Source: Hoyosella levis | GTDB lineage: Bacteria > Actinomycetota > Actinomycetes > Mycobacteriales > Mycobacteriaceae | Reading direction: 5' to 3' | Length of the DNA stretch: 64,000 nucleotides | Assembly (NCBI RefSeq): GCF_026008515.1 | Contig: NZ_BQYM01000004.1 | Coordinates: 62,001 to 126,000, forward strand | In this document: in pieces, positions 8,712-17,360 of the stretch | How the letters are laid out: the number at the start of each line of letters is the position of its first letter | How positions within the stretch are numbered: the first letter of the stretch is position 1 | The notes under the pieces: generated by a model | The model's input: the letters and a program-made list of their open reading frames with translations, nothing else | Database searches by the model: none | Told to the model about the DNA's origin: nothing | Position numbers and translations under genes: made by a program

Positions 8712-9251
8712 GTGCGAGCTAGCTGGGATGGCTCTCCCTATCCGGATCCCGAGACGTTTCTCGCCCCGCTGGGCGAGCCCAATGACAGTGAACGTTCCCC
8801 GCGGCGTGCGCCGGTGATCGCTGCCAGCCTGCTTGCGGTGCTCGCTACTGGAATTGCTGTCCTCGCGCTGTGGCAACCCGCATCGCCCGCCGAGGACACG
8901 GCTGAGCGATCCGAGGTGGAGCTCGCTGTGGGCGTGCCCATGACCCGCCCCTCGTGTGGCAGTTCCGGTGCCATCGGAATCGTCGTGCTGGGCAATGCCG
9001 TCACGCCGGGCCAGTACGACGAGGAGATCCAGCGCCTGCTCGATGAGAATCCGGGGGCGCACTACCTGCGCACGGACCGGGCTTGCCCGTCGCTGCGGCA
9101 GTCCCTGGATGGGCACCCGATCTACGCGGTGTTCAAGTTCGCGGGCACGACCAAGGAGGCGATGTGCGAAGCGGTGCGCAACGCCGGCGATGGGGCCTAC
9201 GGCCGCTGGCTGAGCACCACGCATGCCCCGGACGAGCTCGTCACCTGCTAA
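8712..9251 (+). CDS. Membrane-anchored exported protein resembling a Ser/Thr-kinase extracellular domain
   Basis: 179 residues from a GTG at 8712 preceded by GAGGGAAGGGA. Residues 1-35 are cytoplasmic and Pro-rich, residues 36-56 one membrane helix, and the rest an external domain with four Cys (PSCGSS, RACPS, EAMCEAV and the C-terminal Cys), likely two disulfides. The order GNAVTPGQYDEEIQRLL ... LDENPGAHYLRT resembles the external C-terminus of some actinobacterial Ser/Thr kinases as I recall them, but no kinase domain is present here. It may be a stand-alone ligand-binding sensor. Family assignment is tentative. Confidence 0.65.
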   Translation: MRASWDGSPYPDPETFLAPLGEPNDSERSPRRAPVIAASLLAVLATGIAVLALWQPASPAEDTAERSEVELAVGVPMTRPSCGSSGAIGIVVLGNAVTPGQYDEEIQRLLDENPGAHYLRTDRACPSLRQSLDGHPIYAVFKFAGTTKEAMCEAVRNAGDGAYGRWLSTTHAPDELVTC

Positions 9252-9263
9252 TCCCGGGCGCGG

Positions 9264-9330
9264 AAAAGCCTACGGAACTCAACGGAAAGCGCTCGGGACC
9301 GGGCACCATGGTTGAGTCTCGTAGGCTTTT
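9264..9330. repeat. Long intergenic palindrome, family E (single copy)
   Basis: AAAAGCCTACGGAACTCAAC (9264-9283) pairs with GTTGAGTCTCGTAGGCTTTT (9311-9330), 18 of 20 matching, around a 27-base loop. It lies exactly between convergent genes and has A/T runs at both outer ends, so it can act as a terminator for both. Confidence 0.7.
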
Positions 9331-9350
9331 GCGGCGATGGCGCTGGCGCT

Positions 9351-10637
9351 CTACTGCCCCGTAGGACCGTCGCCCTCCTCGCTACCGTCGCCCTCCTCGC
9401 TGCCGTCGAGCCAGGCATCGGAGATGGTGAGGGTGATATTCCGCTGCTCGCCGGGCTCGTCGAGGTCGGTGAGGGCGTGCTTGATGGGCCCGAGCATGGT
9501 GCCGAAGCCGTAGCAGCCGAGCGGCAGCGTAGCGGTGGCGGTGCCGTCCTCGCCGGTGACAATGGTGTCGACCCGGCGGCTGAGGTTGTCGTCACTGGCG
9601 GTGGTGCACTGGTCGAACTCGCCGATGTTGACGGTGATGCCGGGCACGGGCGTGCCGTCCGCGGTGGCTGTGGTGACGGTGAAGGAGCCCGTGGCGGGTG
9701 GGTTGCCGCAGTTTCCGGGCTGCTCGCAGGGCTTCCACACTTCGATCGGGATGTCGGCGAATCCGGTGGCCGCGTCGAAGCTCACGGCCTTGCTCGTCAT
9801 TGCCCAATCCGTGGATCCCTCGATCCCGGTCGCGGCATAGCAGGCGGGACCGAGCGCGAGCGGGATGCGACCGTTGTCGAACGAGGGGGGCGTGATGTAG
9901 CCGGGGCCGTCGGTTCCGCAGCGCAGGAGTCGCACTTGCAGGCCCGCGAGGGGCTCTCCCGTGTCGGCATCGAGAACGCGCAGGCTGCCGATTTGCCAGT
10001 CGTCGCCGAGGCCGGGTGGTCCGTCGAGGAACTGGAGCTCGCCGCTAGCGGTGGCGTTGGCCTCGCGGAGCTCGACCCAGTGCATGTCCAACGGCGCGGG
10101 ATACGCGTTGTCAGGCACGTCATTGATGGCGTAGTGGAAGCAGCCGGGAGCGACTTCGAGCGTGGCGTATCCGGCAGCGTCGGTGACGCCCCGATAGGTG
10201 TCGACGATGGTCGAGTCGGGGGCCGAGACGCACGGCTCCATCCGCATCGCCTGCACCGTGACCCCAGCGATGGGCCTTCCGGCGAGAGTGCGGGCAGCGA
10301 TGACGAGCGTGGACGTGGGGCCGGAGACGTCTGTCAGTTCGGGCTTGTCGGCGTCCGGCTTGGTGCCATCGGGCTTCGTTGCCGGGGCAGCGTCACCGGG
10401 AGTGTCGCCCGACGTGGCGCGGGCGGGGGCTGTCGCGAAGCCCGATGTCTCGCGCGTGCTGCTCCCCTCACCGTCATCCAGGCCTGGATCGTCGTCGTCG
10501 GCCGACGGGCTGCTGCTGGGCATCGTGCGCTGGTCGTACTGGTAGGACAGTGTGCCGGTATCGTTCGCGCACGCTGCCGCGGAGAGAGCGAGAACGAGCA
10601 ATCCTGCTGCTGCGGCTCGGTGCTGGCGTCGCGCCAC
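9351..10637 (-). CDS. Lipoprotein with three Cys-containing beta-domain repeats
   Basis: 428 residues from the GTG at 10637, chosen because GAGGAG lies 6 bases upstream; the longer ATG frame lacks a site. Lipobox LSAAAC near residue 22 gives a lipid-anchored protein. An acidic/Thr-Pro linker follows (about 25-105), then three units of about 100 residues, each ending in a similar strand pattern: GYATLEVAPGCFHY, GRIPLALGPACYA and GTATATLPLGCYG. These look like transthyretin/SpaA-like beta sandwiches. The tail has a repeated Asp/Glu-Gly motif. Function unknown; an adhesion or envelope role is an inference. Confidence 0.7.
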   Translation of the reverse strand: MARRQHRAAAAGLLVLALSAAACANDTGTLSYQYDQRTMPSSSPSADDDDPGLDDGEGSSTRETSGFATAPARATSGDTPGDAAPATKPDGTKPDADKPELTDVSGPTSTLVIAARTLAGRPIAGVTVQAMRMEPCVSAPDSTIVDTYRGVTDAAGYATLEVAPGCFHYAINDVPDNAYPAPLDMHWVELREANATASGELQFLDGPPGLGDDWQIGSLRVLDADTGEPLAGLQVRLLRCGTDGPGYITPPSFDNGRIPLALGPACYAATGIEGSTDWAMTSKAVSFDAATGFADIPIEVWKPCEQPGNCGNPPATGSFTVTTATADGTPVPGITVNIGEFDQCTTASDDNLSRRVDTIVTGEDGTATATLPLGCYGFGTMLGPIKHALTDLDEPGEQRNITLTISDAWLDGSEEGDGSEEGDGPTGQ

Positions 10638-10857
10638 TGGAACTCCTCTGTGCTGGGGATCACGGTCGTACTCGTTACATCGCGCGGTCGACATCGAGGC
10701 GTTTCACAGTTTGCCCAGTTCACCGGGGATCGTTACCGGCCCGTTGCCGGTTGCCCACCATCGGGAGGGCACTTTGTTCGCTATGCCGCAGCGGGGATTT
10801 GCGAGGTGCATGGCCCCGTGCGGGCAGTCCTGCATGGCCCGCACTAGCAAGGAGAAC

Positions 10858-10876
10858 TATGGTTATGCTTGCCTTA
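10858..10876 (+). promoter_or_regulatory. Putative IdeR/DtxR iron box
   Basis: TATGGTTATGCTTGCCTTA matches the known consensus TTAGGTTAGGCTAACCTAA at 13 of 19 positions and ends 23 bases before the siderophore-interacting protein start. The position and target gene make iron repression plausible. Confidence 0.55.
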
Positions 10877-10899
10877 CGCAGCCGAACCGGGGAGGGGCC

Positions 10900-11718
10900 A
10901 TGTCCAAGCGGGGGAAGTACATCAAGCCAGCGCACCGCGAGATCCTGCGGGCCGAGGTGATCGCCTCCAAGCAGACGAGCACCGGGTTCGCTCGTGTCAC
11001 GCTCGGGGGCGAGGATCTGCGCCGGTTCACGCGCATGGGCCAGGACCAATGGTTCCGGCTGTTCCTCCCCGCCCCCGACGGCACCCTCCGGCTGCCCACC
11101 CTGACGAGCAACCTCTGGTACGCCCAGTACATGCTCATCCCGCAGCAATCGCGGCCGCTGTGCCGCAACTACACGGTTCGAGCATTCCGGCCTGCCAGCA
11201 ACGGAGCCACCGGGGCCGAGGGCCCCGAGCTCGACATCGACTTCGCGCTCCACCGTGACGCGGAAGGTCAGCTCGGCCCCGCAGCCCAGTGGGCGCTCGA
11301 TGCCCGGCCCGGCGACCAGGCCACGATCCTCGACGAGGGCTACATCTTCGAGCCGCCCACCGGCTCGGAGTGGAACCTGCTCGTCGGCGATGAGACGGCC
11401 TTGCCCGGCATCATGGGCATCCTCGACTCCTACCGATCCTCCGCTCCCCCGCGCCTTGCCCCGCTGCGGGTGATCGTGGAGCTCGCGCAGGCCGATGACA
11501 TCCCCGAGCTCCCCGACCTGCCTGGCATCGACGCGAGCTGGGCATGCCGCGACCAGGGCGAGTCCGCGCTCGACCTGCTCGCATCGACACCTCTGCCGCG
11601 CACCCCCGGCTACGCATGCCTCGCCGGCGGCCACCAGCTCGTCACCCGCGCCCGTCGCGACCTGGTGGCGCGCGGCATGCCCAAGCAGCAGATCGTGTTC
11701 ACCGGCTACTGGCGGTAG
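10900..11718 (+). CDS. Siderophore-interacting protein (ferric-siderophore reductase)
   Basis: 272 residues from the ATG at 10900, with GGAGGGG immediately upstream. Family members (ViuB/YqjH type) are cytoplasmic FAD-dependent NAD(P)H reductases that release iron from ferric siderophores. Visible marks: FAD-binding RNYTVR near residue 90 within CRNYTVRAFR, and the C-terminal siderophore-interacting domain with AGGHQLVTRARRDL and the closing FTGYWR. An IdeR-like box precedes it. No siderophore synthesis or transport genes are adjacent, so the substrate siderophore is unknown. Confidence 0.88.
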   Translation: MSKRGKYIKPAHREILRAEVIASKQTSTGFARVTLGGEDLRRFTRMGQDQWFRLFLPAPDGTLRLPTLTSNLWYAQYMLIPQQSRPLCRNYTVRAFRPASNGATGAEGPELDIDFALHRDAEGQLGPAAQWALDARPGDQATILDEGYIFEPPTGSEWNLLVGDETALPGIMGILDSYRSSAPPRLAPLRVIVELAQADDIPELPDLPGIDASWACRDQGESALDLLASTPLPRTPGYACLAGGHQLVTRARRDLVARGMPKQQIVFTGYWR

Positions 11719-11795
11719 CGGTCCTTGGCCCGGTGCAGCTCGCGCCTCACGCCTCGCCGGCGGCCCGGCCTCGCGGTAAAAGCACCGGAAACCGC

Positions 11796-11845
11796 CAAAC
11801 GCGATAGAAGCCAACCCGGGATTCGGGCAGCTTCTATCGCGTTTG
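11796..11845. repeat. Long intergenic palindrome, family F copy 1
   Basis: CAAACGCGATAGAAGC (11796-11811) pairs perfectly with GCTTCTATCGCGTTTG (11830-11845). The flank AAAAGCACCGGAAACCG just before it is also shared with copy 2 at 46162-46211. It lies between convergent genes. Confidence 0.75.
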
Positions 11846-11911
11846 CGGCCAGCGGCCCCGCGAACCGAGACCACCACCCAACCGCCGCGGCCCGCCAACC
11901 CGGCCGCGAGA

Positions 11912-12340
11912 TCACGCCATGGCGTCGAACTTCTCCAGGGACTTGCGCAGGTCACCCTTGAGCGCCTTGGACACGCCGAACCCGACCGGCCCAGCGACGA
12001 GCGGCCCGGAGAACTGGACATCGAGCTGCACGCGTGAGCCAGCCTTGGCCGGAGCGACCTCGAGGGCAAGGGTGATCTTGGTGCCACCGACGCCATGGCC
12101 GGACAGTGCCACGCGGCGGGGCTCGTCATACTCCTCGACGGTCCAGTCGATGCGGTTGCGCATGCCCTTTACCGATATCACCGACGTCGCGGTGGTGCCG
12201 GGGCCGAGCTGCTCGGGGAGCTCGCCGCGCCAGCCATCGTGCAGCAGCAGCCAATCGCCGTACCGGGAGAGGTCGGATGCCCGCTCCCAGGCTTCCTGCG
12301 GGGTGAAGTGCGTATCGAGGGCGACGCTGGTGCTAGCCAT
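11912..12340 (-). CDS. SRPBCC (START-like) family protein
   Basis: 142 residues from the ATG at 12340 (AAAGGCAG upstream). Single-domain helix-grip fold: the opening strand and FTPQEAWERASDLSRYGDWL are typical of polyketide-cyclase/dehydrase-like proteins, and the long C-terminal helix ends LKGDLRKSLEKF. Such proteins bind hydrophobic ligands; M. tuberculosis Rv0910, a member, has been proposed as a toxin. No antitoxin-like gene is adjacent here. Ligand unknown. Confidence 0.75.
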   Translation of the reverse strand: MASTSVALDTHFTPQEAWERASDLSRYGDWLLLHDGWRGELPEQLGPGTTATSVISVKGMRNRIDWTVEEYDEPRRVALSGHGVGGTKITLALEVAPAKAGSRVQLDVQFSGPLVAGPVGFGVSKALKGDLRKSLEKFDAMA

Positions 12341-12389
12341 GCGGGACTGCCTTTCGGAAGTGGTTCCGGGCACCGTGGCGCGGCACGGC

Positions 12390-13895
12390 TCACCGGTAGG
12401 TCTGGTACCCGTTCCAGGCTAGGCGGCAAGCGGCCCGCGGGTCGCGATCGACGCGATCCTCCTGATCAAAGATCTTCGTGCGACGGGTGGAGGTGTCGTA
12501 GCGTGGCCAGTCCGGCCGGGGCGCGCCCGTATGCGCGAAATGTGTCCAGTGCTCGCGCATCCGCTGGCTCACCGCAGCGAGATCCCGGCGTCCCCCGACG
12601 GAGGTGAGCACTCTCGCGGCGCGGCTGTCGAGGGTGCCGAACACCGCGGGCAGATCGGTGGCGTGGGTGGCACCCATGCGCAGCAGGCGCAGCATGCGCG
12701 GCGCGAGGTCATAGCGATACATGAAGGTGGGTGCTGCGGCACTGTGCCCGGAAGCGGCCTCGATGGAGGGCTGCCAGAACATCGCGTCTCCACCGAGCTC
12801 GATGGCGGCCCGGCGCCCCGGATAGCCCCGGTAGGCATTGATGACGGCATCGCGGCGAGCTGGATCGGTGCGGGCGAACATGCGCTCGATCGATGGCACC
12901 GAGGTGGGGATGACCTCCGGGCCCCGCGCGAACAGCGCGCCCTCCCGGTCCGTCGTGCCGATCAGCAGCGGCACGGCTGACGCTCGTCCACTGGCCAGCA
13001 CGTCGAGGGGGCGTTCGGGCAGGAGGTCATCGAGCACATGGCCAAATGCCATGGCTCCCGGCGACGCCCGCACCACACGGTGCTTGAGCTCATCGGCGGC
13101 GGCGACGAACTCCGCGGCGGAGATGCCCCGCAGCACCTCGGCGGCGTGGTCCTCGCAGACGCCGAGGATGTCGAGGAACTCGGCCGCGACAGCGCGTGCC
13201 CGCTGCGGCTCGTAGGCGGTGGCGATGGCGGGGCTCTGCGCGATGGCCCGGTGGAACAATCCCTGCGCGCGGGGCGAGGCGAGGAGCGCGGTGACGGCGA
13301 TGCCGCCCGCGGATTCACCGAAGATGGTGACGTTGCCGGGGTCGCCGCCGAACGCGGTGATGTTGTCTCGCACCCATTCGAGCGCGGCGATCTGGTCGCG
13401 CAGGCCGAGGTTGGTATCGAATGCCTGCCGCGAGCTTGCGTAGCTGGAGAAGTCGAGGAAACCGAGCGCGCCGAGCCGGTAGTTGAACGAGACGAGGATG
13501 ACGTTGCCGTCGCGGGCGAGCGTGCTGCCGTCGTAGATGTCGAGGGCGGCCGAGCCGCTGGTGTTGGAACCGCCGTAGATGTAGACCATCACGGGTAGCG
13601 GCTCCCTGCGGGCACCGGCGGGCGCGGTCACATTGATGTTGAGGCAGTCCTCGCTGAGCTCGACGTCGTCGCCCGGATCAGCGAGCTTGCGGGACACTTC
13701 CTGGGGCGGGATGGGACCGAACCGCGTCGCGTCGCGGATGCCGCTCCATGGCTCGGGTGGCTCGGGAGCACGGAAGCGCAGGTCGCCGATCGGTGCGGCC
13801 GCATACGGAATGCCCCGCCACAGCGTCACGCCGTCGACCATGGTGCCGCGCACGCGTCCACCGCCGAGGGTGGTCTCGACGGCGGTCCTGGACAT
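12390..13895 (-). CDS. Type-B carboxylesterase/lipase
   Basis: 501 residues from the ATG at 13895; an open frame extends further upstream but similarity begins here. The family signature is present: EDCLNINV with its disulfide-type Cys, oxyanion hole YIYGGS, nucleophile GESAGG (Ser), and catalytic His in GATHATDLPAVF. It hydrolyses carboxylic esters; no signal peptide is visible, so it is probably cytoplasmic. Follows the SRPBCC gene's direction but is separated from it by about 50 bases. Confidence 0.85.
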   Translation of the reverse strand: MSRTAVETTLGGGRVRGTMVDGVTLWRGIPYAAAPIGDLRFRAPEPPEPWSGIRDATRFGPIPPQEVSRKLADPGDDVELSEDCLNINVTAPAGARREPLPVMVYIYGGSNTSGSAALDIYDGSTLARDGNVILVSFNYRLGALGFLDFSSYASSRQAFDTNLGLRDQIAALEWVRDNITAFGGDPGNVTIFGESAGGIAVTALLASPRAQGLFHRAIAQSPAIATAYEPQRARAVAAEFLDILGVCEDHAAEVLRGISAAEFVAAADELKHRVVRASPGAMAFGHVLDDLLPERPLDVLASGRASAVPLLIGTTDREGALFARGPEVIPTSVPSIERMFARTDPARRDAVINAYRGYPGRRAAIELGGDAMFWQPSIEAASGHSAAAPTFMYRYDLAPRMLRLLRMGATHATDLPAVFGTLDSRAARVLTSVGGRRDLAAVSQRMREHWTHFAHTGAPRPDWPRYDTSTRRTKIFDQEDRVDRDPRAACRLAWNGYQTYR

Positions 13896-14058
13896 GTCGA
13901 GCTGGCCGGTCACGCCCTCCACTGTGCTGATCCCGGGTGCGGGCTGTCCACGCCGGAGCAGGGTTCGAGACCAGAGAGATACCTGGCAGTGACCCAATCG
14001 TCGCCCAGGCTTGTTACGACTCACACCGCGACCTCGAGGGGGCATGGGTCACAGCATG

Positions 14059-14104
14059 CCGCAACGGGCGCCGGAGCGTGGTGCGGCTCCGGCGCCCGTT
14101 GCGG
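14059..14104 (-). terminator. Strong hairpin after the MctC-like symporter
   Basis: A perfect 19-base stem, CCGCAACGGGCGCCGGAGC with its complement, around an 8-base loop. It starts 14 bases past the symporter stop. There is no T-run, which is common for actinobacterial terminators. Confidence 0.75.
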
Positions 14105-14117
14105 GGCTGGGCGGGAT

Positions 14118-15743
14118 TCAGTGCGAGATGGCCTTCTCGGCACCTACGCCCGTGAGGGACCGGACCTCCATCTCGGCGTTCTTCGCGGCGTTGCCCTGGT
14201 CCGAGGAGAGGACGGAGCCGAGGTAGCCGAGGAGGAAAGCCAGCGGGATCGAGACGATGCCGGGGTTGGAGAGCGGGAACCAGGCGAAGTCCATCGACGG
14301 GATCATCGCGGTGGGCGAGCCCGACACTGCCGGGGAGAAGACGATCAGCACCAGCACGGATCCGAGTCCGCCGTAGATGCTCCACAGGGAACCGGTGGTG
14401 TTGAAGCGCTTCCAGAACAGCGAGTAGAGGATCGTCGGCAGGTTCGCCGAGGCGGCGACAGCAAAGGCCAGCGCCACGAGGAACGCGATGTTCTGGCCGT
14501 TGGCGAGGATGCCGAGCACGATGGCCAGCGCACCGATCACCACTGCCGTGATGCGGGAGACCCGCACCTGCTGCTTCTCGTCGACATCACCGTTCTTGAT
14601 GACGTTTGCATAGATATCGTGGGCGAACGACGCCGAGGCGGTGATGGTGAGCCCCGCGACGACCGCGAGGATCGTGGCGAACGCGACGGCGGAGATGATG
14701 CCCAGCAGGATCGTGCCACCAAGCTCGTAGGCGAGCAGCGGCGCGGCGGAGTTCTGTCCACCGGCAGCCCCGAGGATGCGCTCGGGGCCGACGATCGCGG
14801 CGGCGCCATAGCCGAGGACGAGGGTGAACAGGTAGAACGCGCCGATGAGGGCGATGGCCCACACCACCGAGCGGCGGGCTTCCTTCGCGGTGGGCACGGT
14901 GTAGAACCGCATCAGCACGTGCGGCAGCCCAGCGGTGCCGAGCACGAGGGCGAGGGCGAGGGACAGCATGTTGAGCTTCGAGATCTCGCTGCCGCCGAAC
15001 TGCGCCCCGGGGGCGAGCACGTCCCGGCCTCCCTCGACCGAGCTGTTGACGGTCTCCTGCGCGGAGCCGAGCAGCCCGGAGATGTTGAAGCCGAACTTCC
15101 ACAGCACCAGGGCCGACATGATGCCCGCGCCGGTGATGAGCAGGATCGCCTTGATGATCTGCACCCAGGTGGTGCCCTTCATGCCGCCAACGAGCACGTA
15201 GACGATCATCAGCGCGCCGACGACCGCGATGATCAGTGACTGGGTGGCGCGATCATTGATGTCGAGCAGCAGCGCGACGAGGCCACCGGCACCGGCCATC
15301 TGGGCGAGCAGGTAGAACAGGGAAACGGTGAGGGTGGATGCGGCCGCGGCGGTGCGCACGGGCTTCTGCTTGAGCCGGAAGCTCAGCACATCCGCCATGG
15401 TGAACTTGCCGGTGTTGCGGAGCAGCTCGGCGACGAGCAGCAGCGCCACGAGCCAGGCGACGAGGAAGCCAACCGAATAGAGGAAGCCGTCATAGCCAAA
15501 GACCGCGATGGCTCCCGCGATGCCGAGGAACGAGGCGGCGGACAGGTAGTCACCGGCGATGGCGACTCCGTTCTGCGGGCCGGTGAATCCACGGCCACCG
15601 GTGTAGAAGTCAGAGGCGGTCTTGTTGGTGCGGCCCGCGCGAATGACGAAAGCCATCGTGGCGGCGACGAAGAGCGCGAAGATCGAGATATTGATCAGGG
15701 GGTTGCCGACTGCCGCGGTAGTGCCCTGGGCGAGGAGGTTCAT
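14118..15743 (-). CDS. mctC: Monocarboxylate/acetate:cation symporter (MctC/ActP-like)
   Basis: 541 residues with about 13 membrane helices; sodium:solute symporter family. Key stretches are SDFYTGGRGF, the GDYLSAASFLG helix, and GLPHVLMRFYTV, all typical of ActP/MctC transporters that import acetate, propionate and pyruvate. The start overlaps the upstream DUF485 gene by ATGA, the same arrangement as cg0952-mctC in Corynebacterium glutamicum. A strong hairpin follows. A second, more distant member is at 17679-19445; substrate division between them cannot be read from the sequence. Confidence 0.88.
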   Translation of the reverse strand: MNLLAQGTTAAVGNPLINISIFALFVAATMAFVIRAGRTNKTASDFYTGGRGFTGPQNGVAIAGDYLSAASFLGIAGAIAVFGYDGFLYSVGFLVAWLVALLLVAELLRNTGKFTMADVLSFRLKQKPVRTAAAASTLTVSLFYLLAQMAGAGGLVALLLDINDRATQSLIIAVVGALMIVYVLVGGMKGTTWVQIIKAILLITGAGIMSALVLWKFGFNISGLLGSAQETVNSSVEGGRDVLAPGAQFGGSEISKLNMLSLALALVLGTAGLPHVLMRFYTVPTAKEARRSVVWAIALIGAFYLFTLVLGYGAAAIVGPERILGAAGGQNSAAPLLAYELGGTILLGIISAVAFATILAVVAGLTITASASFAHDIYANVIKNGDVDEKQQVRVSRITAVVIGALAIVLGILANGQNIAFLVALAFAVAASANLPTILYSLFWKRFNTTGSLWSIYGGLGSVLVLIVFSPAVSGSPTAMIPSMDFAWFPLSNPGIVSIPLAFLLGYLGSVLSSDQGNAAKNAEMEVRSLTGVGAEKAISH

Positions 15744-16159
15744 GCTGCTGCTCCTTCCATCTCGTCACGGATGGCGGCGGCGCGCGGATCGAGCTCGCGG
15801 TTGGCGAACACGATGTACCAGGCGGTGATGCCGAACGTGGTGACGAACTGCGCGAGGCCGAGCAGGATGCCGATGTTGATGTTGCCGAGCACCGGGGTGC
15901 CCATGAAGCCGGTGGCGTAGATGCCGAGCAGCACGTAGAGCAGGTACCAGCCGATGAAGAACGCCGTCATGGGGAAGACGAAGCGGCGCAGCCTGCGGCG
16001 CAGTTCCTGGAACTCCGGGCTGGCCTGCATGCGCTCGAAGTCCTCGGGCGATGGGGTCCTCGGCTGCCCGGCATGCGGGGGCGGGGATGCGGGTGCGGCG
16101 GACGGTGCGGGGGGCACTGCGTCCACCGTCCCGGTGCGGGATGCGGGCGGGGTGGTCAC
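15740..16159 (-). CDS. DUF485 membrane protein, symporter partner
   Basis: 139 residues from the GTG at 16159, chosen because GAGGAG lies 8 bases upstream. A Pro/Ala-rich N-terminal tail of about 45 residues precedes EFQELRRRLRRFVFP and two membrane helices (about 63-85 and 97-120), then NRELDPRAAAIR. DUF485 proteins are almost always encoded next to ActP/MctC symporters and are presumed accessory subunits. Co-translated with the downstream symporter (ATGA). Confidence 0.88.
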   Translation of the reverse strand: MTTPPASRTGTVDAVPPAPSAAPASPPPHAGQPRTPSPEDFERMQASPEFQELRRRLRRFVFPMTAFFIGWYLLYVLLGIYATGFMGTPVLGNINIGILLGLAQFVTTFGITAWYIVFANRELDPRAAAIRDEMEGAAA

Positions 16160-16514
16160 TGCGGCTCTCCTCGACGTTGGGATGCGATATCCCGACGGTA
16201 ATGAGATGCAGGTCACAAGAAATGGGTGTGGCGCGCATCACGGGTCGAGGGGTTGATCCGTGCGACGAGCGGCTTGGCAGCCACGACGAGCGGTCGGGCG
16301 CCGCGGGCCGTAGAGCCACGTGGGCGGCGCGCGGATCGCGGGTTGCCGGGATCGCCTTGCCCTCGCCCACCAAAGCGCGGACTATGGGGTAGAGCATATG
16401 GGTGATGGCGTCCCAGGCAACTACCTGCGCTAACCGCACCACTAAGCTGATCAACACTCTGCCGCGCGGCCCCACGCGGCACACGGACGCATCGCGGCAA
16501 AGGGAGGCCAACCA
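16160..16514. other. Divergent control region between DUF485-mctC and TetR
   Basis: No supported gene. It separates the minus-strand symporter operon from the plus-strand TetR gene, so it should hold both promoters and perhaps the TetR operator. I did not find a convincing long palindrome here. Confidence 0.4.
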
Positions 16515-17087
16515 GTGGCACCGCAGAGCAACACACGGCAACGAATGCTCACCAGCGCGGTCGAGCTGCTGCAGGAGCGCGGCGCCGCCGGGGTCACCAT
16601 CGACGCCATCCTCGCCCGCAGCCAGGCCCCCCGCGGATCCGTGTACTACCACTTCCCCGGTGGCCGGAACCAGATCATGACCGAGAGCCTCAGCATCGCC
16701 GGCGACACCATTACCGCCATCATCGACGACTCCGCCCGGAAGGGCCCCCTCGCTACGCTTCACACCGTCGGCAGGTTCTGGAACCGCATCCTCCGCGATA
16801 GCGACTTCGCTGCGGGCTGCCCCGTCGCCGCTGCCGCGGTTGGCGGCTCGCCCGACGACCAGCACCTCGCGCCCATCGTCGCCAATATCTTCACTACCTG
16901 GCACACCGCTCTCGCCGAGGCTCTCGAGGACAGCGGCGTGGAGCATGGCCGGGCCAACCGGCTCGCCAGCACCGCGATCGCCGCTATCGAGGGTGCCGTG
17001 ATCCTCGCCCGCTCCGCTCGCTCCACCGACCCCGTGGATGACATCATCACCGAGCTCGAGGCCATGCTCGCCAGCGCCATGACGTAG
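16515..17087 (+). CDS. TetR/AcrR family transcriptional regulator
   Basis: 190 residues from a GTG at 16515 with GGGAGG 10 bases upstream. N-terminal HTH: VELLQERGAAGVTIDAIL then RGSVYYHFPGGRNQIM, the recognition-helix pattern. The C-terminal domain, with CPVAAAAV and the GAVILARS helix, matches the LmrA/YxaF-like subgroup. It is divergent from the DUF485-mctC operon, so that operon is its most likely target, though self-regulation is equally possible. Inducer unknown. Confidence 0.87.
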   Translation: MAPQSNTRQRMLTSAVELLQERGAAGVTIDAILARSQAPRGSVYYHFPGGRNQIMTESLSIAGDTITAIIDDSARKGPLATLHTVGRFWNRILRDSDFAAGCPVAAAAVGGSPDDQHLAPIVANIFTTWHTALAEALEDSGVEHGRANRLASTAIAAIEGAVILARSARSTDPVDDIITELEAMLASAMT

Positions 17088-17308
17088 CCCGCTGATCCTG
17101 AAGTTGCGATCCCTGGTCACCGCAAGCGAGGGGTGGCAATCACCCCCTAGCGCAGCGCGATTTTCTCACCGAGAATCAGGCAATTCTCTACCGCGAGCGA
17201 GGGATTCTTTTATCGTCAGTATGTAAATAACAATGTGTGGATTAATTGGGCTCGCGATAATTCAAACCAAGCCCCTGTGCATACGCTCTAGCGATTTCCA
17301 TCCTGGAC

Positions 17309-17346
17309 AAAAAGTCCGGCCCGCCCCCAGCGAGGACAGGCCGGAC
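17309..17346 (-). terminator. Intrinsic terminator after the 38-residue peptide gene
   Basis: On the minus strand GTCCGGCC pairs with GGCCGGAC (17314-17321 and 17339-17346) and is directly followed by TTTTT (17313-17309). It lies 14 bases past the peptide stop codon. This is the most classical intrinsic terminator in the window. Confidence 0.85.
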
Positions 17347-17360
17347 CAGCACTTCGATGC

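Noticed and set aside
9312-10847. 511-codon plus-strand frame opposite the lipoprotein gene
   Set aside because: Low-complexity Gly/Val/Arg translation, no ribosome-binding site, crosses palindrome E; the minus frame has lipobox and domains.
12390-14045. Longer start for the carboxylesterase at 14045
   Set aside because: The extra 50 residues are Arg-rich with no homology; the family N-terminus begins at the ATG at 13895.
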